The notes under the pieces: generated by a model
Seen by the model: the letters and a program-made list of their open reading frames with translations, nothing else
Told to the model about the DNA's origin: nothing
Databases searched by the model: none
Position numbers and translations under genes: made by a program
Assembly (NCBI GenBank): GCA_015478665.1
Contig: JADMII010000010.1
Coordinates: 1-64,000, forward strand
DNA: 64,000 bases
Direction: 5' to 3'
DNA from: Dehalococcoidia bacterium
GTDB lineage: Bacteria; Chloroflexota; Dehalococcoidia; DSTF01; JACRBR01
Part shown: positions 19,175 through 28,809 of the stretch, piece by piece
Position numbering within the stretch: the first letter of the stretch is position 1
Layout of the letters: every line of letters begins with the position of its first letter

Positions 19175-19810
19175 CTACGGCCGACGCCGCATGCGCGTGA
19201 GGGCGATCAGCCCGATGCCCGCGGCCATCGCCGTGACGACGACGGCGCGGCGCTTGCCGCCCCGTCCCTTCCGGTCGGGCGGCGCCTCCTGCGGCGTGTA
19301 GTAGAGATCGCCGGTGGTCTCCTTCGGCATCGCCGTGCCGCCGCGCCACTCGAACGTGCGGTCCGCGCTCGGGAACTCCGCCTGGCTGTCCGCGATGAGC
19401 TGCTTCTCGTCGCGGATCGCCGTGTCCTCGCCCGGTTGGGCGCCCTCGATGCCGCCGGCGTCGTTCGACGCCTGACCGTGCTGCGGCTGCGGCCCTTCGC
19501 CCGTTGTCATGCGCTCCTCCTCCGCCTCGCCCGACGCAGGCGCCGCGGGCTCGTGCCCCGCGTGCGGCGCCTCGACCGTCGGCTCGCGGCTGGCCGTCGG
19601 GTCGACGTCGCGCCCGCCCGTGCGGTGCGCCATGTCGGGCCGGTCCTCCGGCCGGTGCTGCAGGTTGAAGGCGCCGGTCTCCGCCGTCTCCGGCGTGTTC
19701 GCCCGCTTGGCCGCCGGGTCCTCGGTCGCCGGCGCCGACGGATGCCGCCGCCCGCTCTCCGTCGGATACGTCTGGTCGGCGCGTTCGCGCCCGGATGTTC
19801 GTCCGTTCAT
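19175..19810 (-). CDS. Hypothetical disordered protein with a C-terminal membrane anchor
   Basis: 211 residues of unknown family. The first ~170 residues are hydrophilic and probably disordered, rich in Glu, Pro, Thr, Arg and Gly. A single hydrophobic helix (about residues 187-205) is flanked by KGRGGKRR and RMRRRP, so the bulk should lie on one side of the membrane with a basic tail. An AGAGAGGCTGAG ribosome binding region precedes ATG 19810. It is convergent with clpX and divergent from glpK. No function is assigned. Confidence 0.6.
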   Translation of the reverse strand: MNGRTSGRERADQTYPTESGRRHPSAPATEDPAAKRANTPETAETGAFNLQHRPEDRPDMAHRTGGRDVDPTASREPTVEAPHAGHEPAAPASGEAEEERMTTGEGPQPQHGQASNDAGGIEGAQPGEDTAIRDEKQLIADSQAEFPSADRTFEWRGGTAMPKETTGDLYYTPQEAPPDRKGRGGKRRAVVVTAMAAGIGLIALTRMRRRP

Positions 19811-20129
19811 CGCTCAGCCTCTCTGTCCCACATGGCTACAGTCGTGCCGTCGTTCGACTGCGTGCCCGAGTCTAGGCCGAGCGGCGTGACAGCAGCGTAA
19901 CAGCCGGCAGGCGCGCGTTGCGTCAGGTCGGCAAGCAGGGCGCCGCATGCTGCTTCATCCTGACCCGGCGACGCGCGGAAGAACCGTGGCGACGGCGATG
20001 GAGAGAGATGATCATCGTCGCTACGGGGCGGCAACAGCCGCCGTTCGGAGCGGCCTGGCGTCGAACCCCCGGCCGTCGCGCCGGTAGCCGACAGACCAGC
20101 GCCAGCTACTTCCCCCAAACCTCGCCCGA
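19811..20129. other. Divergent intergenic region, no gene seen
   Basis: Between the disordered-protein gene and glpK. It carries the ribosome binding site of the minus-strand gene at its left edge and the glpK -10 box just beyond its right edge. A reverse-strand reading frame that ends at 19807 uses codons rare in this window (CTA, GTA, AGA) and has no recognisable homology. Nothing else is evident. Confidence 0.4.
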
Positions 20130-20141
20130 TACACTCCCCCC
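20130..20141 (+). promoter_or_regulatory. -10 box placing the glpK start at +1 (leaderless)
   Basis: TACACT at 20130-20135 lies six bases before the glpK ATG. Transcription would then start at or within a base of the start codon, and no Shine-Dalgarno sequence is present (the six bases are all C). The -35 region is unremarkable. Confidence 0.5.
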
Positions 20142-21644
20142 ATGCCCGAGTACATCCTGGCGCTCGACCAGGGCACGTCGTCGTCGCGCGCGGTCCTCTT
20201 CGGCCACGACGGCCGGCCGGCCGGCATGGCGGCACACGGCTTCCCGCAGATCTACCCGCAGCCCGGATGGGTCTCGCACGACCCGGAGGCGATCTGGTCC
20301 TCGCAGCTCGCCGCCGCCCACGACGTGATCGCCGAAGGCGGCGCCTCCGTCGATGACATCGCCGCCATCGGCATCACGAACCAGCGCGAAACGACGGTCG
20401 TCTGGGACCGGTCAACCGGTCGCGCGATCAACGACGCCGTCGTCTGGCAGTGCCGCCGCACGGCCGGGATCTGCGACGACCTGAAGGCGCGCGGCCTCGA
20501 GCCCGAGGTGCGCGCGCGCACCGGCCTCGTCATCGACGCCTACTTCTCCGCCACGAAGGTGCGCTGGCTGCTCGACAACTCCGGCGACGCTTCGGAGCTG
20601 CAGACGCGCGCCGAGGCCGGCGAGCTCGCCTTCGGCACGGTCGATTCGTGGCTGATCCACAAACTCAGCGCCAGCCGCGAGCACGTGACCGATGCGACGA
20701 ACGCATCACGCACGATGCTCTACAACATCAGCGAGGGGCGCTGGGACGAGTGCCTGCTGCGCGAGCTGCGCCTGCCGCAGGCGCTGCTGCCGCGCGTCGT
20801 CGACAGCAGCGGCGTCGTCGCCGAGACCGACCCGGCGATCTTCGGCCGGCCGATCGCGATCGCCGGTATCGCGGGCGACCAGCAGGCGGCGCTCTTCGGG
20901 CAGGCGTGCTTCCAGGCCGGAGCGGCGAAGAACACCTATGGCACGGGCTGCTTCCTGCTCCAGCATACCGGCGCAACGCCGATGCCCTCGCCCGGCGGCC
21001 TGCTCAGCACCGTCGCCGCGCGCATCGCTGGCCGCCAGACGTTCGCGCTCGAAGGCAGCGTCTTCATCGCCGGCGCGGCGGTGCAGTGGCTGCGCGACGG
21101 GCTCGGCGTGATCAAGACGGCGGCCGAGAGCGAAGCGCTCGCGGCATCGGCGCCATCGAGCGACGGAGTCTACGTCGTGCCCGCGTTCGGCGGCCTCGGC
21201 GCGCCCCACTGGGACATGTACGCGCGCGGTACGATCGTCGGCATCACGCGCGGCACGAGCGCGGCACACATCACGCGCGCGACGCTCGAGTCGATCGCGC
21301 TGCAGACACTCGACGTCGTCGACCTGATGGAGCGCGAAAGCGGCAGGCCGATCGCGGAGCTGCGCGTCGACGGTGGCGCCGCCACGAACGACCTGCTGAT
21401 GCAGATGCAGGCCGATGTGCTCCAGCGCCCGGTCGTCCGCGCCGCGGTGAGCGAGACGACCGCGCTGGGCGCCGCGTACCTCGCCGGGCTCGCCACCGGG
21501 TTCTGGAGCGACGAGCGCGAGCTGGCGCAGCTGAGCGCGGCGGGCAGCCGCTTCGAGCCGCGCATGCGCGCGTCTGAACGCGAGGCCCTGGTCGCCGGCT
21601 GGCGCCGCGCCGTCGACCGCGCGAAGGGCTGGGCGCGCACGTGA
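20142..21644 (+). CDS. glpK: Glycerol kinase
   Basis: 500-aa FGGY-family kinase that phosphorylates glycerol to sn-glycerol-3-phosphate in the cytoplasm. The ATP/glycerol motifs are clear: [14 protein letters not shown] at 5-18, the [11 protein letters not shown] block, and the C-terminal [17 protein letters not shown]. It probably has a leaderless start. The next gene, glpD, oxidises its product and overlaps the stop by four bases (GTGA). No glycerol facilitator gene is nearby. Confidence 0.97.
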   Translation: MPEYILALDQGTSSSRAVLFGHDGRPAGMAAHGFPQIYPQPGWVSHDPEAIWSSQLAAAHDVIAEGGASVDDIAAIGITNQRETTVVWDRSTGRAINDAVVWQCRRTAGICDDLKARGLEPEVRARTGLVIDAYFSATKVRWLLDNSGDASELQTRAEAGELAFGTVDSWLIHKLSASREHVTDATNASRTMLYNISEGRWDECLLRELRLPQALLPRVVDSSGVVAETDPAIFGRPIAIAGIAGDQQAALFGQACFQAGAAKNTYGTGCFLLQHTGATPMPSPGGLLSTVAARIAGRQTFALEGSVFIAGAAVQWLRDGLGVIKTAAESEALAASAPSSDGVYVVPAFGGLGAPHWDMYARGTIVGITRGTSAAHITRATLESIALQTLDVVDLMERESGRPIAELRVDGGAATNDLLMQMQADVLQRPVVRAAVSETTALGAAYLAGLATGFWSDERELAQLSAAGSRFEPRMRASEREALVAGWRRAVDRAKGWART

Positions 21645-23230
21645 GCTCGACGATCGGCGATGTCGCCGGGCAGACGTTCGATGTCATCGTGATCGGCGGC
21701 GGCATCAACGGGGCAGGCATCGCCCGCGAGGCGCAGCGCGCCGGCTATCGCACGCTGCTCGTCGAGCGCCTGGACTTCGGCGCCGGCACGACGTCGCGCG
21801 CCACCCGCCTGATCCACGGCGGCCTGCGCTACCTGGAGCATCGCGAGTTGGGGCTGGTGTACGAGTCGCTGGCCGAGCGCGAGGCGCTGGTGCGCGACGT
21901 GCCGTACCTGGTGCGGCCGCTCTCGCTGCTGCTGCCCGTCTACGCCGGCGACCGGCGTCCGGCGTGGCAGGTGCGCGCCGGCCTCGCGCTGTACGATCTG
22001 CTCTCGTTTCGCACGTCGCTGCCGCGCCATCACGCGCTGGGGCGGCGCGCCCTCGACGCCTCTGAACCCGGCCTCCGCCGCGACGGCCTGCGGGCCGCCT
22101 TCACCTTCTCCGACGCGCAGGTCGAGTTCCCCGAGCGCCTCGTCATCGAGTCCGTGCGCGACCTCATCGAGGCAGGCGGCGTGGCGCTGAATCATGTGGC
22201 GGCCGAAACGCTCCTCGCGCCGGGCGGCGTGCTGCGCGGCCTGCGCCTGCGCGAGGCCTGCAGCGGGCGGACGGCGGAGGTGCGCGCGCCTGTCGTCGTG
22301 AACGCGGCGGGACCATGGGTGGACCAGGTGCTCGCGGACAGCGACGCCGAGCGCCACGACCGGCTGATCGGCGGCACGAAGGGCAGTCATCTCGTCGTGG
22401 ACTGGCGCGGCGGCCCGCGCCATGCGATCTTCGCCACGGCGAAGGCCGATGGCCGTCCGTTCTTCATCCTGCCGTGGTACCGCTACACGCTGGTCGGCAC
22501 GACGGACCTGCGATATGACGGCGACCCGTCGGCCTGCCGCGCCACGACGTCCGAGGTGCGGTACCTGCTCGACGAAGCGTCACGGCTCTTCCCCGCGACG
22601 CCGCTGCGCGGCGACGACGTGCTGTACACCTACTCCGGCGTGCGGCCGCTGCCCGCGGACAAGCACGGCGTCGAAGCGGCGATCACCCGCCGGCACATCG
22701 TCATCGACCACGCCAAGCGCGGCGGGCCGGACGGACTGCTGAGCGTCATCGGCGGCAAGCTGACGACGTATCGCAGCCTCGCGCGCATCGCCCTCAAGTC
22801 GATCGCCCGCCACGGGCGGCCGTCCGCCGCACCGGCGCCGCAGCCTCGCGTCGCGGCCGCCGCGCCGGAGCACACCTACGTGCCGCTCGAGGAGGACCCG
22901 CTCGTCATCTACGGCAGGCGCGCTGGCGACGTGCGCGCGCTCGCGGCGGCCGACGCCTCGCTCGCGGCGCCGGTCTGCGCGCACAACCCGGAAACGCTCG
23001 CGCAGGTCGCCTACGCCGTCGACCGCGAGGAGGCGGCCACGCTCGCCGACGTGCTGCTGCGCCGCCTGCCCGCCGGCTGGAGCGCCTGCCATGCGCTCGA
23101 CGGCGCCGCGCGCTGTGCGGACGTGATGGCGGCGCGCTTCGGCTGGGACGACGCCCGCGCGGCCGCGGAGGTCGCGTCATATCGGCGCGAGCTCGACGAC
23201 ACGCTCGTCCCACTCGACCTCGTGCGGTAG
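21641..23230 (+). CDS. glpD: Glycerol-3-phosphate dehydrogenase, FAD-dependent
   Basis: 529 residues. It oxidises glycerol-3-phosphate to dihydroxyacetone phosphate at the membrane, passing electrons to quinone. The FAD-binding [13 protein letters not shown] is near residues 16-28, the family motif [16 protein letters not shown] near 49-64, and the C-terminal DAO_C helical domain ends the protein. GTG 21641 overlaps the glpK stop, so the two pathway enzymes are translationally coupled. Confidence 0.96.
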   Translation: MSSTIGDVAGQTFDVIVIGGGINGAGIAREAQRAGYRTLLVERLDFGAGTTSRATRLIHGGLRYLEHRELGLVYESLAEREALVRDVPYLVRPLSLLLPVYAGDRRPAWQVRAGLALYDLLSFRTSLPRHHALGRRALDASEPGLRRDGLRAAFTFSDAQVEFPERLVIESVRDLIEAGGVALNHVAAETLLAPGGVLRGLRLREACSGRTAEVRAPVVVNAAGPWVDQVLADSDAERHDRLIGGTKGSHLVVDWRGGPRHAIFATAKADGRPFFILPWYRYTLVGTTDLRYDGDPSACRATTSEVRYLLDEASRLFPATPLRGDDVLYTYSGVRPLPADKHGVEAAITRRHIVIDHAKRGGPDGLLSVIGGKLTTYRSLARIALKSIARHGRPSAAPAPQPRVAAAAPEHTYVPLEEDPLVIYGRRAGDVRALAAADASLAAPVCAHNPETLAQVAYAVDREEAATLADVLLRRLPAGWSACHALDGAARCADVMAARFGWDDARAAAEVASYRRELDDTLVPLDLVR

Positions 23231-23347
23231 GGTGCCGTCGGCGCCGGCACGCTCGCACGCGCTGCTGTGGCGCTCCAGCGCAATGCCGCACGCCGGGCGT
23301 CGCCCGCACCTCACGAGACGACGCGCCCGCCGCGAAAGGGACGCCCG

Positions 23348-24136
23348 ATGACGAACACCTACTGGGACGCCGAGACCTACGACCGCATCGGCACGCCGAT
23401 GCGCGGCTGGGCGCAGCAGGTGATCGACGACCTCGCGCTCGACGGCCACGAGACCGTGCTCGACGCCGGCTGCGGCTCCGGCTCGGTGACGCTCGACCTG
23501 CTGGCGAAGCTGCAGCGCGGCCGCATCTACGCCGTCGACGCCTCGGCCGAGATGATCGCGTCGCTCACCCGCACGCTCGACGAGCGCGGGATCACGAGCG
23601 TGACGCCACTGCAGGCGAGCCTCACCGACTTCACGCTGCCGGAGCCAGTCGATGCCGTCTTCTCGAACGCCGTCTTCCACTGGATCCCCGACGACGACGC
23701 TCTCTTCGGCGCGCTCTTTCGCGCCGCCAGACCCGGCGCCCGCATGCGCGCGCAGTGCGGCGGCGCCGGCAACAACGCCCACGTGCTCGAAGCCGTCGCC
23801 GCCGTCCGGCAGCGCGCGCCGTTCGCCGAACATCTCATCGACTTCAGCGACTCGAAGACGTACCGCACGCCGGAGCGCGCGCAGGCGTCACTCGAGCGCG
23901 CCGGCTGGCGCGAGGTGCGGGCGTCGCTCTTCACCGCGCCGATCCCGTTCGAGCGCGAGGACGATGCCACGCTCTACATCCGCACCATCCTGCTGCGCGA
24001 CCACATCGCCCGCCTGCCGGAGGACCAGCGCGACGCGTACGCGCGCGCCGTCGTGCAGGAGACGATCGCCCGCCACGGTGCGCCGTACGTCGCCGACTAC
24101 GTGCGCCTCAACATCTGGGCCCGCCGGCCGGCGTAG
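23348..24136 (+). CDS. SAM-dependent class I methyltransferase (trans-aconitate methyltransferase-like)
   Basis: 262 residues with a Rossmann-type methyltransferase fold. Motif I VLDAGCGSGSVT lies near residues 39-50, motif II RIYAVDAS follows, and the post-I FSNAVFHWIPDD pattern resembles Tam-like enzymes. ATG 23348 follows AAAGGG by seven bases. It may be read through from glpKD, 117 bases upstream, but no functional link is obvious. The substrate is unknown. Confidence 0.85.
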   Translation: MTNTYWDAETYDRIGTPMRGWAQQVIDDLALDGHETVLDAGCGSGSVTLDLLAKLQRGRIYAVDASAEMIASLTRTLDERGITSVTPLQASLTDFTLPEPVDAVFSNAVFHWIPDDDALFGALFRAARPGARMRAQCGGAGNNAHVLEAVAAVRQRAPFAEHLIDFSDSKTYRTPERAQASLERAGWREVRASLFTAPIPFEREDDATLYIRTILLRDHIARLPEDQRDAYARAVVQETIARHGAPYVADYVRLNIWARRPA

Positions 24137-24139
24137 CGC

Positions 24140-24463
24140 TCACTCCTCCCGGACGTCGCGCGTCGCGCGGGCGATCTGCGCCCGAATCCGCGCCGTGCGC
24201 TCGGCCTCGATGCCCGCGGCGATCGCCGCGCCGGTCGCCGTGTCATGCGGCTCGTAGGTGAACGGGTCCGAAGCACGCTTCACGAGCTGCGCCGACACCG
24301 CCTCTTCGAGCACCTCCGTCATCGTCTCTTCGCTCACCCGCAGCAGGTGGCGCAGCGCCTCGTAGCGCACCGGCGCCTCCGCGACGGCGACGATCTCGCC
24401 GATGCGGCGCGCGGCGCTCGAGAGCGTCAGCAACTGTTCGGCGCGCAGGCGGTGCGGGTCCAC
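24140..24463 (-). CDS. Hypothetical 107-aa protein with winged-helix-like features
   Basis: A small charged protein. Residues ~1-60 contain a helix-rich stretch (RRIGEIVAVAEAPVRYEALRH, then EETMTEVLEEAVSAQLV) that resembles a winged-helix/MarR-like DNA-binding unit, although no family is recognised. GTG 24463 is chosen because a TACACT box lies exactly six bases upstream on the minus strand, matching the glpK arrangement; an upstream ATG at 24490 would overlap the divergent promoter. Convergent with the methyltransferase gene (3-base gap), divergent from ispD. Confidence 0.55.
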   Translation of the reverse strand: MDPHRLRAEQLLTLSSAARRIGEIVAVAEAPVRYEALRHLLRVSEETMTEVLEEAVSAQLVKRASDPFTYEPHDTATGAAIAAGIEAERTARIRAQIARATRDVREE

Positions 24464-24502
24464 GACGTGAGTGTACACGTCGCATCGCATACCATGCGCG
24501 CC
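24464..24502. promoter_or_regulatory. Overlapping divergent leaderless promoters (hypothetical gene / ispD)
   Basis: Only 39 bases separate the two start codons. The minus-strand -10 TACACT is at 24475-24470 (six bases to GTG) and the plus-strand -10 TACCAT at 24490-24495 (seven bases to ATG 24503). A plus-strand -35 would fall on the minus-strand -10, so the promoters should exclude each other. GTGTACAC (24471-24478) is a perfect 8-bp palindrome between them. Confidence 0.45.
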
Positions 24503-25207
24503 ATGAGCGAGCCGGTCGAAGGCCGCGTCTGCGGCGTCATCCTCGCGGCGGGCAAGAGCGAGCGCATGCGCGGCATCGACAAGATGTTCGCGCCGCTGCT
24601 CGGGCGCCCGCTCGTCGTCTGGACGCTCGCCGCGTTCCAGCAGTGCGACGCCGTCGATGAAGTCGTCATCGTCGCGCCGTCGCGCTCACGGGCGCGGCTC
24701 GAGGCACTGGCGCGCGAGTGGCGCGCGTCGAAGGTGCGGGACGTCGTCGCCGGCGGCGCGCGGCGCCAGGACTCCGTGCGCGCCGGCATCGCTGCGGCGC
24801 CGGATGCGGCGCTCGTCGCCGTCCACGACGGCGCCCGGATGATGGTGACGCCGGAGCTGATCGGTCGCGGCGTGGATCTGGCACGGCGGAGGCGCGCCGC
24901 CGTCTGCGCCATCCCGGCGCGCGACACGCTCAAGCACGTCGAAGGCGAACCGCCCGTCGTGCGCGCCACGCTCGACCGCACGCAGACGTGGCTCGCGCAG
25001 ACGCCGCAGGTCTTCGAGCGGGCGTTGCTGCTCGAGGCCCACGAGCGCGCCGGGGCCGCGGCCACCGACGACGCCGCGCTCGTCGAAGCGCTCGGCGAGC
25101 CGGTATACCTCTACGAGGGCGCGGCGTGGAACCTCAAGGTGACGACGCCCGACGACCTGATCATCGCCGAGGCGCTGCTGCGCGCCCGCCTCGACGCGGC
25201 CCTCTAG
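24503..25207 (+). CDS. ispD: 2-C-methyl-D-erythritol 4-phosphate cytidylyltransferase
   Basis: 234 residues. It transfers CMP to MEP in the non-mevalonate isoprenoid pathway. The CTP-binding signature VILAAGKSERMRG is at residues 11-23; the GGARRQDSVRAGI and VHDGAR motifs and the C-terminal KVTTPDDL signature are all present. ATG 24503 matches the -10 spacing; an in-frame ATG at 24494 would add three residues. ispF is not adjacent, and no fusion is present. Confidence 0.95.
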   Translation: MSEPVEGRVCGVILAAGKSERMRGIDKMFAPLLGRPLVVWTLAAFQQCDAVDEVVIVAPSRSRARLEALAREWRASKVRDVVAGGARRQDSVRAGIAAAPDAALVAVHDGARMMVTPELIGRGVDLARRRRAAVCAIPARDTLKHVEGEPPVVRATLDRTQTWLAQTPQVFERALLLEAHERAGAAATDDAALVEALGEPVYLYEGAAWNLKVTTPDDLIIAEALLRARLDAAL

Positions 25208-25305
25208 TCGCCGCTGCGGCCCGCAGGCAGGGCCGTGGCACGGCGACGCGCAGGCCGGAAGCGCCGTGGCGGCGCGTTCGTCGGCCGCGCTGCACGGCCC
25301 GCGCA

Positions 25306-25923
25306 TCAGCCGCCGGCGGCGGGGATGTTGATCACGTCGCCCACTTGCATGTTGCGCGGATTGAGGCCCGGGTTCGCCGCGAGCAGCGCCGCCACCGTGA
25401 CGCCGAACTTCTGGGCGATGGTCTCCGGGATGTCGCCCGCCTGCACCGTGTACGTGCGCCCGGTCGCGGGAGCGGACGTGCTCGTCGGCGGCGGAGGCTG
25501 TGGCGTGGGCGTATCGGCGGCCGCGACGGGCACCGGCGTATAGGTGGCAGGCGGCGGCGGAGGCGGCGTGCCGGTTGCCACCGGCGTCTGCGGCGTGCCG
25601 CCGGGCAGCTTGACCGTCGCGCCGACTGTGAGCGCGCCCGGGTTGATGCCGGGGTTCGCCGCCCGCAGGTCGGTGAGGCTGACGCCGAAACGCGTGGCGA
25701 TCGCCGCCAGCGTATCGCCGGACTTGATGATGTACGTCGCCGCGCCCGACGACTGCGCGACGCCGTTGCCGAGCAGGAGCGGCGCCGGCAGCGTCGCCGG
25801 CAGCGTCGCCGTCGGCACGCTGGCGTCCTGCGCCTTGTTCGGCGAGCCGCCGCCGCACGCCGCCAGCAGCAGCGGCGCGGCGAGGCACGCCACGAGCACG
25901 CAGACGTGTCTGCGAATCCTCAC
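25306..25923 (-). CDS. Lipoprotein with two LysM domains
   Basis: 205 residues. The N-terminus is a lipoprotein signal peptide ending in LLLAAC (Cys near residue 23). After a Ala/Thr-rich linker come two LysM repeats (about 70-113 and 158-201), each with the YxxxxGDTxxxIAxxFGV...NPGxNPxxxxVGxxxxIP pattern, separated by a Pro/Thr-rich spacer. LysM domains bind peptidoglycan or related glycans, so this protein should tether the membrane to a wall polymer. GTG 25923 follows GGAGGA closely. No catalytic domain is attached. Confidence 0.88.
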   Translation of the reverse strand: MRIRRHVCVLVACLAAPLLLAACGGGSPNKAQDASVPTATLPATLPAPLLLGNGVAQSSGAATYIIKSGDTLAAIATRFGVSLTDLRAANPGINPGALTVGATVKLPGGTPQTPVATGTPPPPPPATYTPVPVAAADTPTPQPPPPTSTSAPATGRTYTVQAGDIPETIAQKFGVTVAALLAANPGLNPRNMQVGDVINIPAAGG

Positions 25924-26056
25924 GCGTCCTCCGCTGCGGGTGTGAAGCCCGGAGGATCGTACAGCAGCCGTCGCGGCGACGCTAGCCGCTCCCTGCCCCG
26001 TGAAGGAGACGGGCTGGCGTGCCGGACACGCCTGCCGGACGCGGGCGGCGGACCCG

Positions 26057-27325
26057 TCACGGAGCATTCAGCGCGGCCAGGGTGGCGTAGGCGGCGGTCG
26101 CCACATCGCTGAGGGACGATAACTGGATCCGGTCCATCGCGTCTTGCGGCGTGTGGATCAGGCCGTCCTCGCGCGTGAACATCACGACCGGCACGCCGGC
26201 GTCCGCGAAGCTCACGTGGTCGCTGGCTGCGCCCGGCGGCAGCGTCGCCACGTCCACCTGCACACCGGCACGCTGCGCCTGCACGCGCGCCTGCGCGACG
26301 AGCCGACTATCGCCGAGGACCCCCAACGGCGTGCTGACGCCCACCACATCCAGGTTCAGCATCGCCTTCAGGCCGGCGCGTGCTTCCGGCGTCAGCGCCC
26401 GCACGAACTGCTTGCTGCCGAAGAGGCCGAACTCCTCGGCGCCGAACAGCACGAAGCAGTTGGCGCGGAGGAGCCTGCGCGCCGCCGCCAGCCGCGCCAC
26501 CTCGATCACGGCGGCCGTCCCCGCCGCGTTGTCGTCCGCCCCGCCTGTGACCGGGACGCTGTCGTAGTGCCCGCCGGTGACCGTCGCGCACGTCGTCGTG
26601 CCGTTGGGCTTCGCGAGGACGTTGTACGCCGTGCCCCGCGGCATACTGACAACCACTGTCGCCTGCACCGGCCCGGCGGACGCCTTCGCGACGAGCGCCT
26701 GGCCGTCCCGCTGCGTCAGCGTCACCGCCGGAATGGCCACCGCGCCAACTTCCGCGCTCAGCCGCCCGGGGACGTTGTTGTAGACGATCGCCGCCGTCGC
26801 CCCCGCCGCGGCCGCGTTCCCCACCATGTCGTTGAACGGCACGCCGCCGCGCCGCATCAGCGCGATCTTCCCGCGCAGGTCCGCGGGCATGTCGGCCGCC
26901 CTGCCGATGCCGGCCGGCGCCAGCGTCCCGCTGACGGCGGCCGGCGGCGAGCCGGTGAAGGCGAGCGCCGGCAGCGCTTCGGCGCCGACGTTCACGCGCG
27001 CTGGCAGAAAGGCGCTCGCGTCGAATCCGAAGCTCTGCTCCGTAACGGTGTAGCCGTACGACCGGAGCAACGTTTCGATGTAGTCCCGCGCCGCCGCCTC
27101 CGCCGGCGTGCCGGCGACGCGCGGACCGATGTCCACGGCGAGGCGCCGCGTTACGGCGAACATCGCGGCGCCGTCCGCGGCGGGGTTCCGCAGCGGATCC
27201 GCCGTCGGTGTGGCCGCCGGCGTCGCCGATACCGCCGGGCTGGCGGAGGCGACCGGCGAAGCCGCGCTCCGCGTCGATGCCGGGCTCGCCGCGGAACTGC
27301 AGGCGGCGGCCACTGCGCCGAGCAT
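26057..27325 (-). CDS. M28-family zinc aminopeptidase, lipoprotein (true start probably CTG 27403)
   Basis: A secreted two-zinc aminopeptidase with a PA-type insert (about residues 130-215) followed by the peptidase core. Zinc ligands are recognisable in GGHYDS, GADDNAAG, FGAEEFG, NLDVVG and the late IHTPQD histidine. The first ATG (27325) gives an unusually short signal (MLGAVAAAC). The 26 codons upstream are open and encode a basic n-region plus LVAGLL, completing a standard lipoprotein signal. A CTG at 27403 overlaps the stop of the preceding gene in the same 4-base pattern seen elsewhere. Extracellular peptide scavenging is likely. Confidence 0.87.
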   Translation of the reverse strand: MLGAVAAACSSAASPASTRSAASPVASASPAVSATPAATPTADPLRNPAADGAAMFAVTRRLAVDIGPRVAGTPAEAAARDYIETLLRSYGYTVTEQSFGFDASAFLPARVNVGAEALPALAFTGSPPAAVSGTLAPAGIGRAADMPADLRGKIALMRRGGVPFNDMVGNAAAAGATAAIVYNNVPGRLSAEVGAVAIPAVTLTQRDGQALVAKASAGPVQATVVVSMPRGTAYNVLAKPNGTTTCATVTGGHYDSVPVTGGADDNAAGTAAVIEVARLAAARRLLRANCFVLFGAEEFGLFGSKQFVRALTPEARAGLKAMLNLDVVGVSTPLGVLGDSRLVAQARVQAQRAGVQVDVATLPPGAASDHVSFADAGVPVVMFTREDGLIHTPQDAMDRIQLSSLSDVATAAYATLAALNAP

Positions 27326-27399
27326 CAGCAGCCCGGCGACGAGGCACGGCCGCCGGAGACGGATCGCCGTTCGCTGCCGGGTGTGTCGTCGATGCGCGA

Positions 27400-27855
27400 T
27401 CAGCCGCGCCGCCTGTTACGGAACCAGTTGCGCACACGGTCGGCCGCAGAGGGGCCGGTCGAGTAGCGGATCACCTGGCCGCGCCAGCGCTTCTCGACGC
27501 TGCCGCCGCCGATCGTGCCGCCGCGGCCGCCGCGTACCAGCGCCAGCACAAAGCCGACGCCGGCGGCGATCAGGCCGCCGATGATCAGCCATCCCGACGC
27601 TGGCCCGAGCGGCGCGCGGAAGAAGTACGCGAAGAGGATCAGCCCGAGGCCGCCGAGCATCAGCTGGCCCGTCGATACCCGGCGCAGGCGCACCGTCGCA
27701 CGCTCGAGCGCGCCCGGCTGATCGGAGCGCCGCCGGCGGCCGCGGTTGCGAAGCTTCTCGGTGAAGCGCTCCTCAGGCACGAAGGCATCCAGCTTGTCGA
27801 GGACTTCCTCGATCTCGCGCTGGATGCGATCCTGGCCGTTCTCTTGCTTGCTCAT
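27400..27855 (-). CDS. Hypothetical two-helix membrane protein
   Basis: 151 residues of unknown family. A charged N-terminal region with a coiled-coil flavour (EIEEVLDKLDAFV) is followed by two hydrophobic helices (about 63-80 and 86-105) and a basic C-terminus (RNWFRNRRRG). CGGAG precedes ATG 27855, and a TACAAT -10 box lies at 27882-27877 on the minus strand. Its stop overlaps the proposed CTG start of the M28 peptidase, so the two may be co-translated. Confidence 0.65.
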   Translation of the reverse strand: MSKQENGQDRIQREIEEVLDKLDAFVPEERFTEKLRNRGRRRRSDQPGALERATVRLRRVSTGQLMLGGLGLILFAYFFRAPLGPASGWLIIGGLIAAGVGFVLALVRGGRGGTIGGGSVEKRWRGQVIRYSTGPSAADRVRNWFRNRRRG

Positions 27856-28084
27856 AGGGACTCCGGGCGATGCCCCATTGTATCGACGCCTTCGCCCGCC
27901 CGTCCAGAATCGTACAGGTGGCGAGCTCTGGCCGTGGCACAGGACGGCCGCCCTGCGTGAGGCGGCGCCGGTTCTTTTTCCCGAGCGTTTACGCAGGCTT
28001 GCACGAAAGATGCGGCGAGCGGCGCCAGGCTGTCGTTATCTGATAGGGGGAGAACGGGCGACACTGAGACGAAGGAGAGAAGTC

Positions 28085-28786
28085 ATGAACATCCCAGCAA
28101 AAGCACTCGCGATCGGCGCCGCCGTGATCGTCGTCGCGGGCGCCACGTTCGGCGCATTCCGCTACGCCTCAGCGCAGGAGGGCTCGCCGACGCCATCGAC
28201 CACAGCGACGGCGAACGCGACGCCGGGAGCGAACGCCGGCAAGCGCCAGCAGGCGGTCGACGCGTTCCTCGCCAAGGTGGCCGCGAACCTCAACATCTCG
28301 CCGGACACGCTCAAGGCGGCGATGAAGAACGCCGGCCTGCAGACGGTCGATGATCTGGTCGGGAGCGGAAAGCTGACGCCGGACCAGGCCACAAAGCTCA
28401 AGGCCGCCATCAACAGCGGCAAGTACCCCGAGCTGTCGCGGCTGTTCAAGCGCCGTGCGGCCGGCTGGCTGGGCGTCGAGAAGGGGATCATCGCCTCCTC
28501 GGCGAAGGCGATGAACATTGCGCCGAAGGACCTCGTCGCCGAGCTGAAGGCCGGCAAGTCGGTCGCCCAGGTCGCCGCCGAGCGTAACGCGTCGCTCGAC
28601 ACGGTGAAGTCCCAGATCACAACCGACGCACAGGCGAAGCTGAACACGGCCGTGCAGGACAAGCGGATCAGCCAGGCCCAGGCCGACGCGGCGATGCAGA
28701 AGCTGACCGCGAACCTCGATACGATCCTCAACCGCCAGAAGGGCGACAAGCAGGCGCCGGTCGCCTCGGCGACGCCGGGCGCGTAA
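28085..28786 (+). CDS. Secreted helical protein of unknown function
   Basis: 233 residues. A signal peptide (residues 1-28, ending ASAQ) precedes a Ser/Thr/Ala linker. Two related helical blocks follow: NLNISPDTLKAAMKNAG...GKLTPDQATKLKAAI and MNIAPKDLVAELKAGKSVAQVA...RISQAQADAAMQKL. The SxAQVAAERNAS pattern is common in exported proteins of unknown function from high-GC Gram-positives and Chloroflexota. GAAGGAGA at 28071-28078 gives a strong ribosome binding site, and a strong terminator follows, suggesting a highly expressed single gene. Confidence 0.75.
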   Translation: MNIPAKALAIGAAVIVVAGATFGAFRYASAQEGSPTPSTTATANATPGANAGKRQQAVDAFLAKVAANLNISPDTLKAAMKNAGLQTVDDLVGSGKLTPDQATKLKAAINSGKYPELSRLFKRRAAGWLGVEKGIIASSAKAMNIAPKDLVAELKAGKSVAQVAAERNASLDTVKSQITTDAQAKLNTAVQDKRISQAQADAAMQKLTANLDTILNRQKGDKQAPVASATPGA

Positions 28787-28809
28787 CTCCGCCGTCCACC
28801 GCAGCGAGC

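Noticed and set aside
19807-20235. 142-codon minus-strand frame ending with a 4-base overlap onto the disordered-protein gene
   Set aside because: The overlap is suggestive, but the frame runs through the glpK promoter and start, uses rare codons (CTA, GTA, AGA) and shows no protein-like pattern except a short end.
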